Notes under the pieces: generated by a model
What the model saw: only the letters and a program-made list of their open reading frames with translations
Databases searched by the model: none
Told to the model about the DNA's origin: nothing
Source of the DNA: Leishmania infantum JPCM5
Taxonomy: Eukaryota > Euglenozoa > Kinetoplastea > Trypanosomatida > Trypanosomatidae
DNA length: 64,000 nucleotides
Direction: 5' to 3'
Assembly: GCF_000002875.2 (NCBI RefSeq)
Contig: NC_009398.2
Location: 377,001 to 441,000 of the forward strand
In this document: piece after piece, positions 32,586-44,004 of the stretch
How the letters are laid out: each line of letters starts with the position of its first letter
Numbering within the stretch: position 1 is the stretch's first letter
Program-made: the position numbers and the translations under genes

Positions 32586-34758
32586 GGCAAAACTTCACAG
32601 TGAGTGCGAGGCGTGCCTGGGTGTCGAGCGAAGAGAGCAGGTGCAGCAGGGGGAGGGGGCCCACGCAAGCGTTAGATCGTAGCAGCGAGGCAATACCGAG
32701 AAGAGAAGAAACTACGGGGAAGGGCGAGTGGAATGGATGCGCAGTGCAGCGTCACAATCGCACATACGACTAGGTATGCGCCAATCTGTGTAGGTATGCG
32801 TGTTCTTATGTTCGCGCGGGTATCATGCCTCCCTTATTAGGATTACAAAGTCGTCGCTGGTCGAGGTGATGTGAGTGACTTACGGAGGTGTCTCTCTTTC
32901 TCTCTCGCTTCTGCTTGAGGGTGACACGAGAGAAGCGCGCCGCCACGCCAGCAACGTCGTAAGTCGGCGCTGCGGTGAGGACCAAAGGCCGCAACGAAAC
33001 GGAAAAAAAACACGAAGGAAGTATCAAAGAGTCTGTGCGCGAGCGCAGCGCCTGAAAACGACGACACGAGAACGAAAAAGATCAGTGCAGCTGTGCAGAC
33101 ACGCATACGCACGTCGAACCCGCCCGTTCCAGCGCGCAGGCGATGACTGGGTGTGGTGGTGGTGATGTTCGTTTTTGAGAGGGCGGAGGGCGGAGGGCGG
33201 AGGGGGGGAGGGTGCTAGGAGAGAAGGTCAGGCGAGGCTCTATTTCATTTGGCGGAAAGGTGTCAGCAGACATACACACGCACATCCAGGGGCCTTTGTC
33301 CAGTGCACCACAAGAAACGCACATGCGCGTGGTTAACCTTCGACACGTTACGCAAACCCACAATGCAGGTGACCGGCCAGATCAACTGCAGCCCAATGTA
33401 AGGTGCCACACCCCACTAGGCATGCCTACACGCTTACCGCACATACGTTTACAGATGCCGCACGCAAAGACGGTGACTGAGCCACGAATAACTACCACCA
33501 GAACGCGAGTTTGTGGAGTCCATGAGGTGGGACGTATGCATGTGTGTGTGTGTGTGTGCACGCGCCGTGCGGGAGTACGTTAGAATCCTGTTGCAGTGCA
33601 CATGCACTAAGAAGCATCGCCGAAGCACCCACCTGCGACAAGCGGCGCCATCAGCTGCGCACATCGCACAGCAAAGAGCGGCCACCAGACACGCACGCAC
33701 ACGACATACACGCACCCTTCGAAAAATCACCCCGTTGCGGCGGCTGTGCGCTCTGTGGCATCGAAGCGCCAGAGATGAAGAGACGAACGAATGGAAGGGC
33801 GGGATAAAGAATGAGGAGCGGCTCAAGCAGCCCGTTCAGAGTCGAATGCTGTCGGCCACAACAACGGTGGCAAAAAAAGGGGGAGAAAAGGGGCGCCTCT
33901 CTTATGGCGATGGCTCCACACACACACGCACACACACACATGCGCGTACGCGTCGCAGCGCAACCACACGCAGCGACGCTTCTTCAGGTGAGCGATGAAA
34001 AAAAACTTCGAACTAAAAGCTCCATCGAAATTTGGGAACGTTTGCGCGCGTGTGTGCAGTAGAGGGATGGACCGCCGCACATTTTCCTGCATAGACAAGC
34101 ATTGAGAGTCAGCGGAGCGGGGAGGTAGGGGGAGGGGAGATGAGGAGGGGTGGTGCGTGGGAATGGGGGGGGTCTCCTCGCTCTAAGCAAGAATACACCG
34201 CAAAAAAAAGGAGAAGGGGCGGGGGAGGGAGGGAGGGCAGAGCAAGAATGCAGCCGCACACCACACGGCAACAACCGCTGGACAAGAAGAGATGAGCACC
34301 ATCATGCGTGAGTAGGAGAGCACACGTGCTTGCATCTGTGCTTGGCGAGTGTCTCTGCGTCCTTTGACAAGGCAGGGAAGGGAGGGGGACATCGAGCGCA
34401 AGCTAGTCTTCTTTCAAGGGGGCCAAGGGCACAGACAACGCGCGGGAACCGAAAACCATGAGACGGAACGAAGAGATGCCGAAAGAGCCAGAGAGAGCAC
34501 GCGCGCAGCCAGATGCAAGCATGCAGAAACGGGAAGGGGGGGAAGGTAAAAGAAGAGGTGAGGGCGTCTTGAAGGGTAAAAAGGAGAGAGATGGAGAAGG
34601 GAAGAGCCAAGTAAGAAACAACAACAACGGTAAAGGAAGAAGGCAAGCGCATGACATCAAGTTACGCGGTTACGATAAGATCCTTCGAGCGCGCAGGCAA
34701 TACGAGTGGAGGAGAATCTTAATGTGTTTGTGAGGAGGGAAAAGGAGTACAGAGGGAG
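32586..34758. other. Intergenic spacer, no gene seen
   Basis: This 2.2 kb spacer lies between the P-loop kinase and RET1. It holds a short GGAGGGC tandem repeat (about 33182-33207), CA/TG runs and plus-strand purine tracts. The stretch 33300-33500 is more complex than its flanks, but its frames are interrupted and nothing is recognisable. Confidence 0.5.
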
Positions 34759-35622
34759 TCACAGCTTGCTCTCGGAGGCGTTGATGGAGTGCATGACGAC
34801 ATCTGCGTGCGGCATCGTCGTGTCTATCAAGTCACCGTTGATGGTGTCGCTGCCGCTCGCGCGCACCATCGCCTCCTTGCGAGAGACGCCCCAGGCCTTC
34901 ATGTGGCGCTGGCAGAGACGCTCCGTGCACACGTCACGGTCGCACGCCAGGAAGAGCTTCACATCAAACATGTCGTTCACCGCGGCCCACTCCGGCGTGC
35001 CACGATAGAGAACGTAGTTGCCCTCCACAATGATGACCCCGGCGGAGCCGGGGATGCGAATGTCGCGCTCGTGAGGGTCGCCGACGGCGTGATCAAAAGA
35101 CGGAACAAAGACGTCGTCGTAGAGGCCGCGCTCATTCGGCGTTCGGATGGAGACGAGGTCATCGCGCAACTTGCTCGGGTTGAACGTCCACTCCGCGCCG
35201 CGGCGCTTCACGGCCTCTTGCGCGTTCGGCATGGCCAGCAGCTCCTTGCGATAGAGGTGGTATCCGTCCATTGGCATCACGCACACCTCTACGCCACGGC
35301 CGCTGCCCGCGCCCGCACGGTCGTCGCTGGCGTTGCTGTTGATTTCTGCGTCATTGATGTCAACCTTCCGGAACGGCGCCATGGGATCGGGTTGGTCGCT
35401 CAGCGCCTCTCGAACAGCATCTGCCAACAGCGCCACGATGGTCGACTTGCCACTACCTGGGCGGCCGGCGACTGCGACAAGCACGCGGGGCACGCACGCC
35501 TCACGCACCATCGGGTTCGCGTGACGAAGATTCTGCTGCTGATGTTCGTAGACGGAGACGATGCGCTGCACCGCGCACGCGAGCTCTTCGCTGCTCACTA
35601 ACTTGTCGTGAAGCGCACTCAT
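34759..35622 (-). CDS. P-loop kinase of the uridine kinase/PRK/PanK fold (YFH7-like)
   Basis: A 287-aa protein. The Walker A loop GRPGSGKST is at residues 53-61. The family motif VMPMDGYHLYRKEL follows, then RRGAEWTFNP and LYDDVFVPSFDHAVGDPHER, and a Walker-B-like segment GVIIVEGNYVLYRG. The lid region is RDVCTERLCQRHMKAWGVSRK. This order (GxxGxGKST, DGYH/DGFH, GxP-type segment, VIVEGNY) is typical of the phosphoribulokinase/uridine kinase/pantothenate kinase superfamily, closest in my judgement to fungal YFH7 and bacterial FrcA-like or YggC-like kinases. Substrate is unknown. Canonical uridine kinase is unlikely because its substrate-binding residues are not evident. The start is a true ATG, the stop TGA at 34759. 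The satellite array begins about 370 bp upstream of its start codon. Confidence 0.8.
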   Translation of the reverse strand: MSALHDKLVSSEELACAVQRIVSVYEHQQQNLRHANPMVREACVPRVLVAVAGRPGSGKSTIVALLADAVREALSDQPDPMAPFRKVDINDAEINSNASDDRAGAGSGRGVEVCVMPMDGYHLYRKELLAMPNAQEAVKRRGAEWTFNPSKLRDDLVSIRTPNERGLYDDVFVPSFDHAVGDPHERDIRIPGSAGVIIVEGNYVLYRGTPEWAAVNDMFDVKLFLACDRDVCTERLCQRHMKAWGVSRKEAMVRASGSDTINGDLIDTTMPHADVVMHSINASESKL

Positions 35623-35992
35623 GAGATTATCGGGCGACCAGGGAAGAGGATGCTCGCGCGTATCTGCCTATGGGAGCGAGTGAGAGTATTAAGTTGTGAG
35701 ATGAAGGAGAAGGGAGAAGACAAGCGTTCTATCCTTGCTTTCGTATCCTTGATATGTATTCGTTTTCGAATCATGCGCGTGGTGTTTTGGCGCATGCGCA
35801 TGCCAATGAGCAACACGCCGGGAAGGCGCAGGGCGGAAGACAACACCACCGCATAAAAAAAAAGTGCATGACGGAAAGAGGGCGAGGAGAAGAAATGTGC
35901 CACCAGAGGAAGGAGGGAAGGCAAAGCGATAGAGCAGCAGTATCGTGCGGATGCACCCCCCCCCACACACACACATATATATATGTATATAC
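35623..35992. other. Kinase upstream region
   Basis: This 370 bp lies between the kinase start codon and the satellite array. On the minus strand it holds pyrimidine stretches and AG acceptors (cccatag, about 35671) close to the ATG. A CA run directly abuts the array. No gene is seen. Confidence 0.5.
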
Positions 35993-36658
35993 CGTATATA
36001 CATATATATATACCGTATATGCATATATATATACCGTATATGCATATATATATACCGTATATGCATATATATATACCGTATATGCATATATATATACCGT
36101 ATATACATATATATATACCGTATATGCATATATATATACCGTATATGCATATATATATACCGTATATGCATATATATATACCGTATATGCATATATATAT
36201 ACCGTATATACATATATATATACCGTATATGCATATATATATACCGTATATGCATATATATATACCGTATATACATATATATATACCGTATATACATATA
36301 TATATACCGTATATGCATATATATATACCGTATATACATATATATATACCGTATATGCATATATATATACCGTATATACATATATATATACCGTATATAC
36401 ATATATATATACCGTATATGCATATATATATACCGTATATACATATATATATACCGTATATGCATATATATATACCGTATATGCATATATATATACCGTA
36501 TATACATATATATATACCGTATATACATATATATATACCGTATATGCATATATATATACCGTATATGCATATATATATACCGTATATACATATATATATA
36601 CCGTATATGCATATATATATACCGTATATGCATATATATATACCGTATATACATATAC
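35993..36658. repeat. 21-bp AT-rich tandem satellite, 31 full copies plus a partial
   Basis: The monomer reads CGTATATRCAT followed by alternating AT and ending in TAC, 21 bp. There are 31 complete copies and a 32nd that breaks off at about 36658. All copies are identical except base 8, which is A or G. Taking unit 1 at 35993, G occurs in units 2-5, 7-10, 12-13, 16, 18, 21, 23-24, 27-28 and 30-31; A occurs in units 1, 6, 11, 14-15, 17, 19-20, 22, 25-26, 29 and 32. The monomer is a multiple of three and has no stop triplet in any frame, so all six reading frames are open across it. It is strongly AT-rich in a GC-rich genome and partly self-complementary (GTATATGCATATAC core). It lies between the antiporter and kinase genes. 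Confidence 0.97.
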
Positions 36659-39600
36659 GTACGGATGTGTATGCTGCTCTTCTCCACAGACGCACACGTG
36701 CTGGTAGGCCTCTGTACGCTTCTGGTCAGGCAAGGCCCTCCCCCCCTTTCTGCGCCGTCACCGCCTTCTCAGGCGAGAGGAAACGCACATGTACTTGACA
36801 AAGAGCCCCTCCCCCTCCCTCCCCCAGCAAGCTCCATATAACTGAATGGAGCATGTGTGGTAGCTGTGTGGCGGCATTTTTTCCTTTTATTTTTCGAAAC
36901 ACGGTTCGATGGCGACGGCGTATAACACCGTCAGCCGCACTCTATTGCCTTCCCCTCTTCGCCCGCCGCAGTCGTTTCCGTTCGTTGGTTATTTTCCACA
37001 CTCGCTCAGGAGAGGAGAGGGGGAGGGGCAGAATCGAGTCTCCACCCCCCACCTCTCACCACCCTTCTACATTGCCTTCTTGTTCTGAGGTTTGAATGTG
37101 AAACCGAACATCGCAGGCCGCTGCCTTTCGCGGTGCTTTTCGGATCGCGTTCCTGCGCCAGGACCTTGGAGGCTGCGTGATGGAGGACGCAAGAGAGAGA
37201 CACAGACGCCGTGCAGAGACCTCACGGACACACACACACACACAAACACAGACACAGACACACGGAGAGGAAAAGGCAAAACATGGAAAACGAGCGTGCA
37301 AAGAACTCCGAAAACCGACACACAACGAGAGACAAAGACGGCGAGTTTGCGGAGGAGGTGGCACAGACACTTGGCAGCAAGCGAGAACCGGCACGAAAGG
37401 AAAAAAAAGCGAAGCAAGCGCGCGCATACGCGCACCTGCACAGCAAGCTTAGAGGTAAAAGCGCAACAAAAACCTTCAACCTCATGCGCTCATGCGGCTG
37501 CCGCTGCCGCCCACCCCCTCGCCTCCCCCTCTTAGAGCCAAAAATGCACGCAGAGCCTCCCGCACACACGGGCATGCAGACACACATCCACAAGCGCTTG
37601 TGCGCTAAAGCACGTGACGTGCGTTCACGCTGTGTAGCTCGCGTGGGCAGGAAAGTGATGGCCAGAAGAGAGCGCAACGTGGGGAGTACAAGGGAGGGAG
37701 AAGACGCGGTGATGACTTGCCGCTGGCGCGTCTGCGTGCGTTGCATTCAGCAGCAGGGCTTCCCTCACTCCTTTACTTTTTATGGGAAGGTATTTCCGTT
37801 GTCTCCGAGGGTGGTGGTGGTAGTGAAAACATCGGAGCCGGAGCAAAACGCTACGATAGCGTGTGTACAGCGAAGAAGAGGGGGGAGGTGGGGGGGGGGG
37901 GCAGGGCGTTGCTGTGTGCAGTGTGTACAGCATACGAGTGCGAGACAGAGACAGCCCATAGCACACCCACGCGCATTATTCGTCGCGGGTAAAGTGGAAC
38001 AGAAACAATAACAATAAATAAATGAAGTAAAAGCGCCACAGAGCTAAGAAATAGAGACGCAGGAGGAGAGCACACACCCGTGCGCTCAGACAACGAAAGG
38101 GAAAGAAAATTCCGTCAGTGCATACGGCAAGCAGCACACCAAAGGTAAGACACCCACACACACGGAAAAGAAGAAACAAGAAGCATGGATTCGTCACGAA
38201 GGGGAGGGAAGGGCGGACAAGCCGAAAAGAGAAGAAGCGACTTAGCCCCTGATACCCCTCTCCACGTGACCATCGTCAATAAGGCTTGCTCTCCATGCTG
38301 CCGCTGATGCTGCTCACGCGTCTCGCCGTCCATCCTTTCGCCTCTTGCTTTATGTTTTATGGTCTTCGGCACCCCTCCCTTCTCCGGCTCGTGCTGCTAT
38401 CATATGCGCCGGTTCACGGTGCGGGCTCGCCTACAAAGACAGTGCTTCGAAGACTTCCAGAGCGAGAGCGGAGCGCAAAGACGAAGAGGGCGAAGTGGTG
38501 GTGATGGCGGCATGCATGCGCATCGACGTGGAGAGAGAGAGACCCAACGCAGCAGCTCCGCGCCGGCGCGCGGGGGGAGGAGGAGGGAGTCAACAAGAGA
38601 TGCGCGTTTAGTGCAAGATGTCACGCAAGAGACATATATATATATATATTTCTATATAAGCGAAAAGGGAAGGAAGGGATGGATGATGAGCATGTTGTAT
38701 ACACACGCACCGAGCACCATGTGGCCGTGGTGGGCAACAAGCGTAGAATCGCACAGGAAACAGAAGTGAGAGCACGCAAGAAGACGCAGCAGCGAATTAG
38801 AGGAAAAGCATCAAAGAAAAAAGAGGAAAGGCAGCGTGCGCAGGCCTTTCAAGTGGAAAGGAAAGGGAGAGGGGACGCCGAGGAGGGGCGTCGTCGACCG
38901 TAGAGGCAGTCGCTGCTGCTGCTAGCAACACAATGAGCAGCTGTCTTGAAAAGCAAATGCGAAAAAAAATAATAAAAACAGAAAACGAGTCGACAAATCG
39001 GGGAGGGAATGAGCAACAGGGGTGGCGGTACAGTAGAAGCTTGGAAAGAATGGAGAGAAATACGAAGAGTAGGAAAGACATACAGAGGTGCGAGCACCGC
39101 TGGGGGAGGTTTGGGGGAGGGGGGGGGAGGATGGAGGCGGGGCATTACCCTTCCAAAGGGGAACTTCACCACTACCACCTCGATTGATCCTCCTCCCTGC
39201 ATGCTCTTTCTTGGTGCCTCCCCACGCCATGTCTCTCTAACCTTTCGCCTTTGTTTCCATCCTCATACTTAAAACACTTTAAAGGGAATATTGCGTATCC
39301 CTGCGTCCTTCCGCCGCCTCCTCGCACACACACACATACACACAAACTCGCCCCGTGTGCCCGCGCTGCCCCCCCTCGATTCCTTCATGCCCTCCCCCCT
39401 CTCCAGCAAGCATCAAGGTCATCCTCCTCCGCATGCACACATTACGCCAACATGCCCCTCATGTGCTCTCCTCCCCTCACTGCCTCTGTCGTCAGCCTCT
39501 CACCCACGAAACACGTTTCTTCGAGAAGCGCGCCAGTGGAGACGAAGCCTACGCGGCACAGCGAGCAAAACGCGTCTGAGGCGTGGATATGAGCCTGCGT

Positions 39601-41195
39601 CTGCACCTCTGGCTCCGCACGTTCGTGTGGATGGAGTCGGCGTGGTTACGCCCTCTTCTCCATAGAAGCACACACAGGCCAAGAGAGACGCCAAGGCAAG
39701 ACCAAAAAGAGAAAAGGATACAGGCAACGCGCGTGTTTCGTGTCCGTGAACCGTTATCTGTGTTCGCGTTGACGTCTNNNNNNNNNNNNNNNNNNNNNNN
39801 NNNNNNNNNNNNNNNNNNNNNNNNNNNNNNNNNNNNNNNNNNNNNNNNNNNNNNNNNNNNNNNNNNNNNNNNNNNNNGCAGAAAACAGCTAGGGGGATAT
39901 GAAGTCAGAGAAAGTGATAGACGGAGGCATGAGCATCGATACGCGTCCTCCATGTACGGCTCGGCAAAGGGCAGGAGAGAAACGACAGCGAGAAGCAGGG
40001 TACAACGCAACCACAAAGACGAACCCAAACACACACGCACACAGGAAAAAAAAAACGAAGACAACCCCGATAAAGTGAAACGACATCAGCCAACAGCAAC
40101 GCATACATGCATATATATATATATATATGCACGTATATATACACTTACCAATATATACGCGTATACCACATACCTGTACACGCACACGCATGAAAAAGGA
40201 CAGGCAGCGTGTCTTCTTTTTGCGTTGTTTTGCTCCTCCTCCCCCTCTCTCCCCTTCCCCCGCCCCTTTTTCTTTGGTGATGCGCAGCGACACAGAAGGC
40301 AGGCGAAGGAGAATGGAGGGGAGGGCGGGTTTATCGACGCATGAATCCGTTATCTGGCTCCTTCTTCGCTATTTTCGTTTTCCTTTTTACATCCATCCCT
40401 TCCACTCCCCTCCTCTCCTCTCCTCTCCCTTCTGCCTTTGCCTTCGCCTTTGTGTTTCTGCCATTTCGCTTCACGGGAAAGGGCGATGCGTATGAGGGCG
40501 CGCAAGGAGCGAGTGAATGAAATAGGTGCACGGGATGGGGGATCGAACGAGCGGATGGGGAAGGAGGTGGCACGAGAGAGACACTGATACGGACGCAGAC
40601 AACGGGAGAGGAAGCGCACTTCTGGATCGGCGGGTGCCCCTCATATCCTCTTCTCGTTGGGAGAAGACGGGGCGGGGGTGGGGGTGGGGACTTGCTCCTG
40701 TGCAGCTGGCTTGCTGATGTTCAAATACGCGGTTTGTGTGACTGTGAGCCACACGAACGTACGCACGTGTATAGCAGGCCCATGGAGACAGGCGAGTGGC
40801 GCGGAGGAGGGGGTGCAGCACCAAGAAGTGAGGACAAGCAAACTGGCAAACGAAGACAAGGAGACGAAGCATAGCCGAAGCCTGCGTTTTGGGTTGTCCA
40901 CCCCACCTCATGCGCCAAGACACGCATGCATCATCACAGCGTGTGCATGCACTTTGATATCTGCGTCTGCTGATGCGGGGTGGGGGGCGAAGATGCTGAT
41001 AGCTGGCGTCGGTGCACTCGCCGCCTTGCAGCTGCTCCAGAGGCAAGTTGTGGCGGGGAAGCAGCAGGGGAGAGTCATCGGCCGCGCTACAGGGACGCAG
41101 GCGGGGCACGAGAGACAGCGTGTGTGCTCAGCTTCAACAGCGGGACGCTTGAAAACACCTACTTGCGTTTCGCATAAGCGGACCTGCGCGCGATG
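36659..41195. other. 4.5 kb intergenic spacer containing an assembly gap
   Basis: This spacer lies between the satellite and the antiporter stop codon. It contains a G12 run (37890-37901), TA runs (38634-38650, 40113-40130), CA/TG microsatellites and the 100-N gap. No frame looks like a genuine protein, but the gap has unknown real length and could hide sequence. The antiporter 3' UTR must lie in the right part. Confidence 0.5.
39778..39877. other. Assembly gap, 100 N
   Basis: Exactly 100 N, a conventional placeholder for a gap of unknown size. A predicted open frame crosses it and is meaningless there. Confidence 0.99.
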
Positions 41196-43841
41196 CTAGG
41201 CGATGCTCGAATAGTGCTCCCGCCGCCTGTCGACCGAGTTGCCCGTGACCCTTTCGTCCTCGATCTGGCCGGTGAGGGGGAGGAACGCGCCATGATCTTT
41301 GGCGGGGCTGCTGCTCACCGACGGCTGGCGCTGGTCTGCCGACGCACCGTCAGGCAAGTGGGCGTTGCGGCTGGCGTTCTCGGCCATGGTGGAATCCATC
41401 TCCGCTACGATGATGCCACCGGTGACAGCGGCCCCACTTGACGAGCTTCCGCTGGCGCGTTTCTCCCTCGACTTTTCCGCGGTTTGGTCGCCCTTCAAGA
41501 CCACTTTACCGCCTCGCACGAGGCCTAACGACGCCACAACCGCCATGAACATGACGTACATTGCGCTGATCTGCTGCACGTTGTTCGCGAACTCGGCCAT
41601 CGTGGCGAGTGAGTGCTCCTTCCCCGGAGGCAGTGCTGCAATCATGCCTGCCACCAAGTTCGCTGCGATGGGCCCCATGGAGGCCTGCGCCGAGGCCTTG
41701 CCAAGGTACCCCACGCATACCAGCAGCTTCTCCTTCCACGGCATACCACTGCCAATCTGAATCAAGAAGGTGACGGTAAATCGCACAGCTGTGCTGCACA
41801 CCATGCAGATGATTGCCCTCGGGAAGAAGGTTTTGTTGAAGATCGCCTTGACGTTGATCTTGGCTCCCATCGTGGCAAACAAGATCGGCATCATCACCTG
41901 ATCCCAGGACAGGGCGAGCCACGTCGCCACGTACTTCTTGTGGTCCTCGTGCTCCATCTTGCCTGTCCTTGACCACATGTGCGCCACTGTGGCGGAAAAG
42001 AAGACGCACATGACACAACCGCCTCCGGCGAGGTTCATCTTATATCCAAAGAACACCATCGCATAGCACTCGAAGAGAAAGATAACGAAGGCGAAGTCCA
42101 TGCAGCTGTTCAGGTGCGCACGGGTGTACTTGCCGTTCGGCAGTCGGTGCGCCTCCTGCTTGATGAGCTCCACGACGTAGAAGAAAAGAATGCCAAGGCC
42201 AATACCGATGATGATGCCACCGAGGAACTGCACAGGGCCGAGGACGATTGCAACGGCCAGCTTCTGATCATAAAATATCAGCCCAATAATGAAGTTGGTG
42301 CACCACACGCCGATTACGATCTCAATACCAACTGCCGAGAGCATAAGTGACAAGGGGCCCACGCCACAGCCGTAGCCCATGTCCTGAAGGTACAAGCTAC
42401 CTGGCACGACGACGGCCGGCGACACGATGCTGCACAGCATGCCTTGCAGGAACGCCCAGTTGTAGTTGTTGTTGTAGTCGAAGATCTTGTTGGCAATGAG
42501 GCTGTGCGAGACCCCCTCGAATACGAACGGCATCGTTGCCAGCAGTGCGGTCTGCTTCCAGTGCGGAATGATATCCTTGATGGCGAGCTTGTAGCCGGCA
42601 CGGGCGAGAATCACCGTGAGCCCGATCTTCGAGGAGATGTCGAACACCTCCTTCACGATGCCGTGCGTCAGGTACTTGAGCGTCGGGATGTTGTTCCACA
42701 TGATGCCCACCCACAGAACACCAACAAGGGGCGGTAGCTGTAGGATACGGCATATGAGGCCACCGACGATGGCGGATACGATCACGAGCACCAACGGATC
42801 CCAGACGTAGCCGCCCGGCTCCACGAGCCAGCGGGGGAGCATGTTCCACAGCAGGAACCATATCAGTACCACAAAGCACACGCGAATGAAGATGTTCAGC
42901 GCGCGGATCGACAGCCGGCGGCCGCCGATCGCGACGATGAGCCCCTCCTTCCAACACCAGCGCATCTCCCAGTGCTTCTCGCCCTCGCAGCACTCGCGGA
43001 TCGACGGCAGGAACCAGTTGCTGCCTGTGTAAGGCAGGAGCGAATACAAGTCGCGGTTTGCCATTATATGCGTGACGTCCGCAATGTACACGAGGTCCTC
43101 TTCGTTCAGATGGTGGATCTCGTGCGCCAGCGGCATCAAGTGCGGCGGTAGCTCCTTGACGTACGTCTGGTTCACGAAGGAGTCCGAGTAGGAGAAAGAA
43201 GCGTTGAAGTTCTCGGCGCGGGAGGTGTGGTGGTGATCGCGCTCTGCGTTCTCCGGTGTCTGCGGTTGTGAGCCGCCGCTGAAGCTAGAGGTAGACGGAG
43301 CCGCGGTCAGGTCATGGTGGCTGCCCTTGGAGGCGTTCGACCTAACATCGTCGGCGCCGCAAGGACCGTGGCAGGGCAACGGGGTGAAGGATTCGTAGCT
43401 GCTGCCGGCGGACTGCGCCAAGTGGACGGTCCCGGCAGTACCTGCCCTCTTCCCCACTAGCAGGTCGGGCACCACCACCTCGCTTTTGTGCGGCTTCCCG
43501 TACATGACGGTGCGGCGCAAGTCCGCGAAGACGGAGCGGCTGCCGCCGCTCGCGTCGGGGTGAGAGAGTTGGTGAAAAGACGACCCAGCGGAGCTGCTGG
43601 AGATACTGGCTGCACCGTCTTCGTGCTGCGGCCGCAATCGGGCCGCAAGGGCCTCAGTGTTCCTGAGCGAGGACATGTGTATACCGGTTGCGACAGGCTG
43701 CTGCGGCAGAGGGTGCAGTCCAACGTCCCCAATCAGGGCATCGGTGTTGCTCTTGTCAACTCGACCGTCACGATTAGGTACAACGTACTGATGTTGCTGC
43801 TGTGGCTGGTGCTGTGCGTAGTAGTTGGGTCTGTCACTCAT
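41196..43841 (-). CDS. NHA/SLC9B-type cation:proton antiporter
   Basis: An 881-aa polytopic membrane protein. Residues 1-310 are a hydrophilic, Ser/His/Gln-rich cytosolic tail. From about 310 to 760 there are roughly 12-14 hydrophobic spans, starting with FIRVCFVVLIWFLLW. The order VLWVGIMWNNIP, GLTVILARAGYKL, SIVSPAVVVPGSLYLQDMG and GPLSLMLSAVGIEIVIGVW matches the bacterial and animal NHA (CPA2, SLC9B) core. Where animal NHA2 has the Asp-Asp dyad, this protein has Ile506-Glu507, so ion choice or stoichiometry may differ. The C-terminal 100 residues are hydrophilic again. Likely role is Na+ or K+/H+ exchange in an internal membrane or the plasma membrane; the location is unknown. The start ATG directly follows an AG acceptor (see separate entry). 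The stop is TAG at 41196. Confidence 0.85.
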   Translation of the reverse strand: MSDRPNYYAQHQPQQQHQYVVPNRDGRVDKSNTDALIGDVGLHPLPQQPVATGIHMSSLRNTEALAARLRPQHEDGAASISSSSAGSSFHQLSHPDASGGSRSVFADLRRTVMYGKPHKSEVVVPDLLVGKRAGTAGTVHLAQSAGSSYESFTPLPCHGPCGADDVRSNASKGSHHDLTAAPSTSSFSGGSQPQTPENAERDHHHTSRAENFNASFSYSDSFVNQTYVKELPPHLMPLAHEIHHLNEEDLVYIADVTHIMANRDLYSLLPYTGSNWFLPSIRECCEGEKHWEMRWCWKEGLIVAIGGRRLSIRALNIFIRVCFVVLIWFLLWNMLPRWLVEPGGYVWDPLVLVIVSAIVGGLICRILQLPPLVGVLWVGIMWNNIPTLKYLTHGIVKEVFDISSKIGLTVILARAGYKLAIKDIIPHWKQTALLATMPFVFEGVSHSLIANKIFDYNNNYNWAFLQGMLCSIVSPAVVVPGSLYLQDMGYGCGVGPLSLMLSAVGIEIVIGVWCTNFIIGLIFYDQKLAVAIVLGPVQFLGGIIIGIGLGILFFYVVELIKQEAHRLPNGKYTRAHLNSCMDFAFVIFLFECYAMVFFGYKMNLAGGGCVMCVFFSATVAHMWSRTGKMEHEDHKKYVATWLALSWDQVMMPILFATMGAKINVKAIFNKTFFPRAIICMVCSTAVRFTVTFLIQIGSGMPWKEKLLVCVGYLGKASAQASMGPIAANLVAGMIAALPPGKEHSLATMAEFANNVQQISAMYVMFMAVVASLGLVRGGKVVLKGDQTAEKSREKRASGSSSSGAAVTGGIIVAEMDSTMAENASRNAHLPDGASADQRQPSVSSSPAKDHGAFLPLTGQIEDERVTGNSVDRRREHYSSIA

Positions 43842-43873
43842 CTAACGTCGAGCCGCGCACGCAAAAAAAAAAA
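43842..43873 (-). promoter_or_regulatory. Poly-T tract and trans-splice acceptor touching the antiporter ATG
   Basis: On the minus strand, T11 (43863-43873) is followed by a GC-rich stretch and then gttag immediately before the ATG. No other AG lies between the tract and the start codon. If this AG is used, the mRNA has no gene-specific 5' UTR beyond the spliced leader. If not, an upstream AG or a downstream Met (near residue 55, MSSLRNTEALAARL) would be used. Confidence 0.5.
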
Positions 43874-43971
43874 GACAAGCTCGCGTTTGGGAAGCGGTGC
43901 TCGTGCAATGTGATAAAAGGGCACACACGTGTGGGGAGGGCGGGGTATGACTATGTACGGTTAAGCCATAC

Positions 43972-44004
<33 letters not shown>

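Noticed and set aside
35619..36841. Six long open frames (about 270-360 aa) of Tyr/Ile repeats across the satellite
   Set aside because: The 21-bp monomer is a multiple of three with no stop triplet in any frame, so every frame is open by construction. The peptides have no meaning without other evidence.
39549..40064. Minus-strand 171-codon frame crossing the N gap
   Set aside because: A third of it is undefined sequence, and both sides are simple-sequence spacer.
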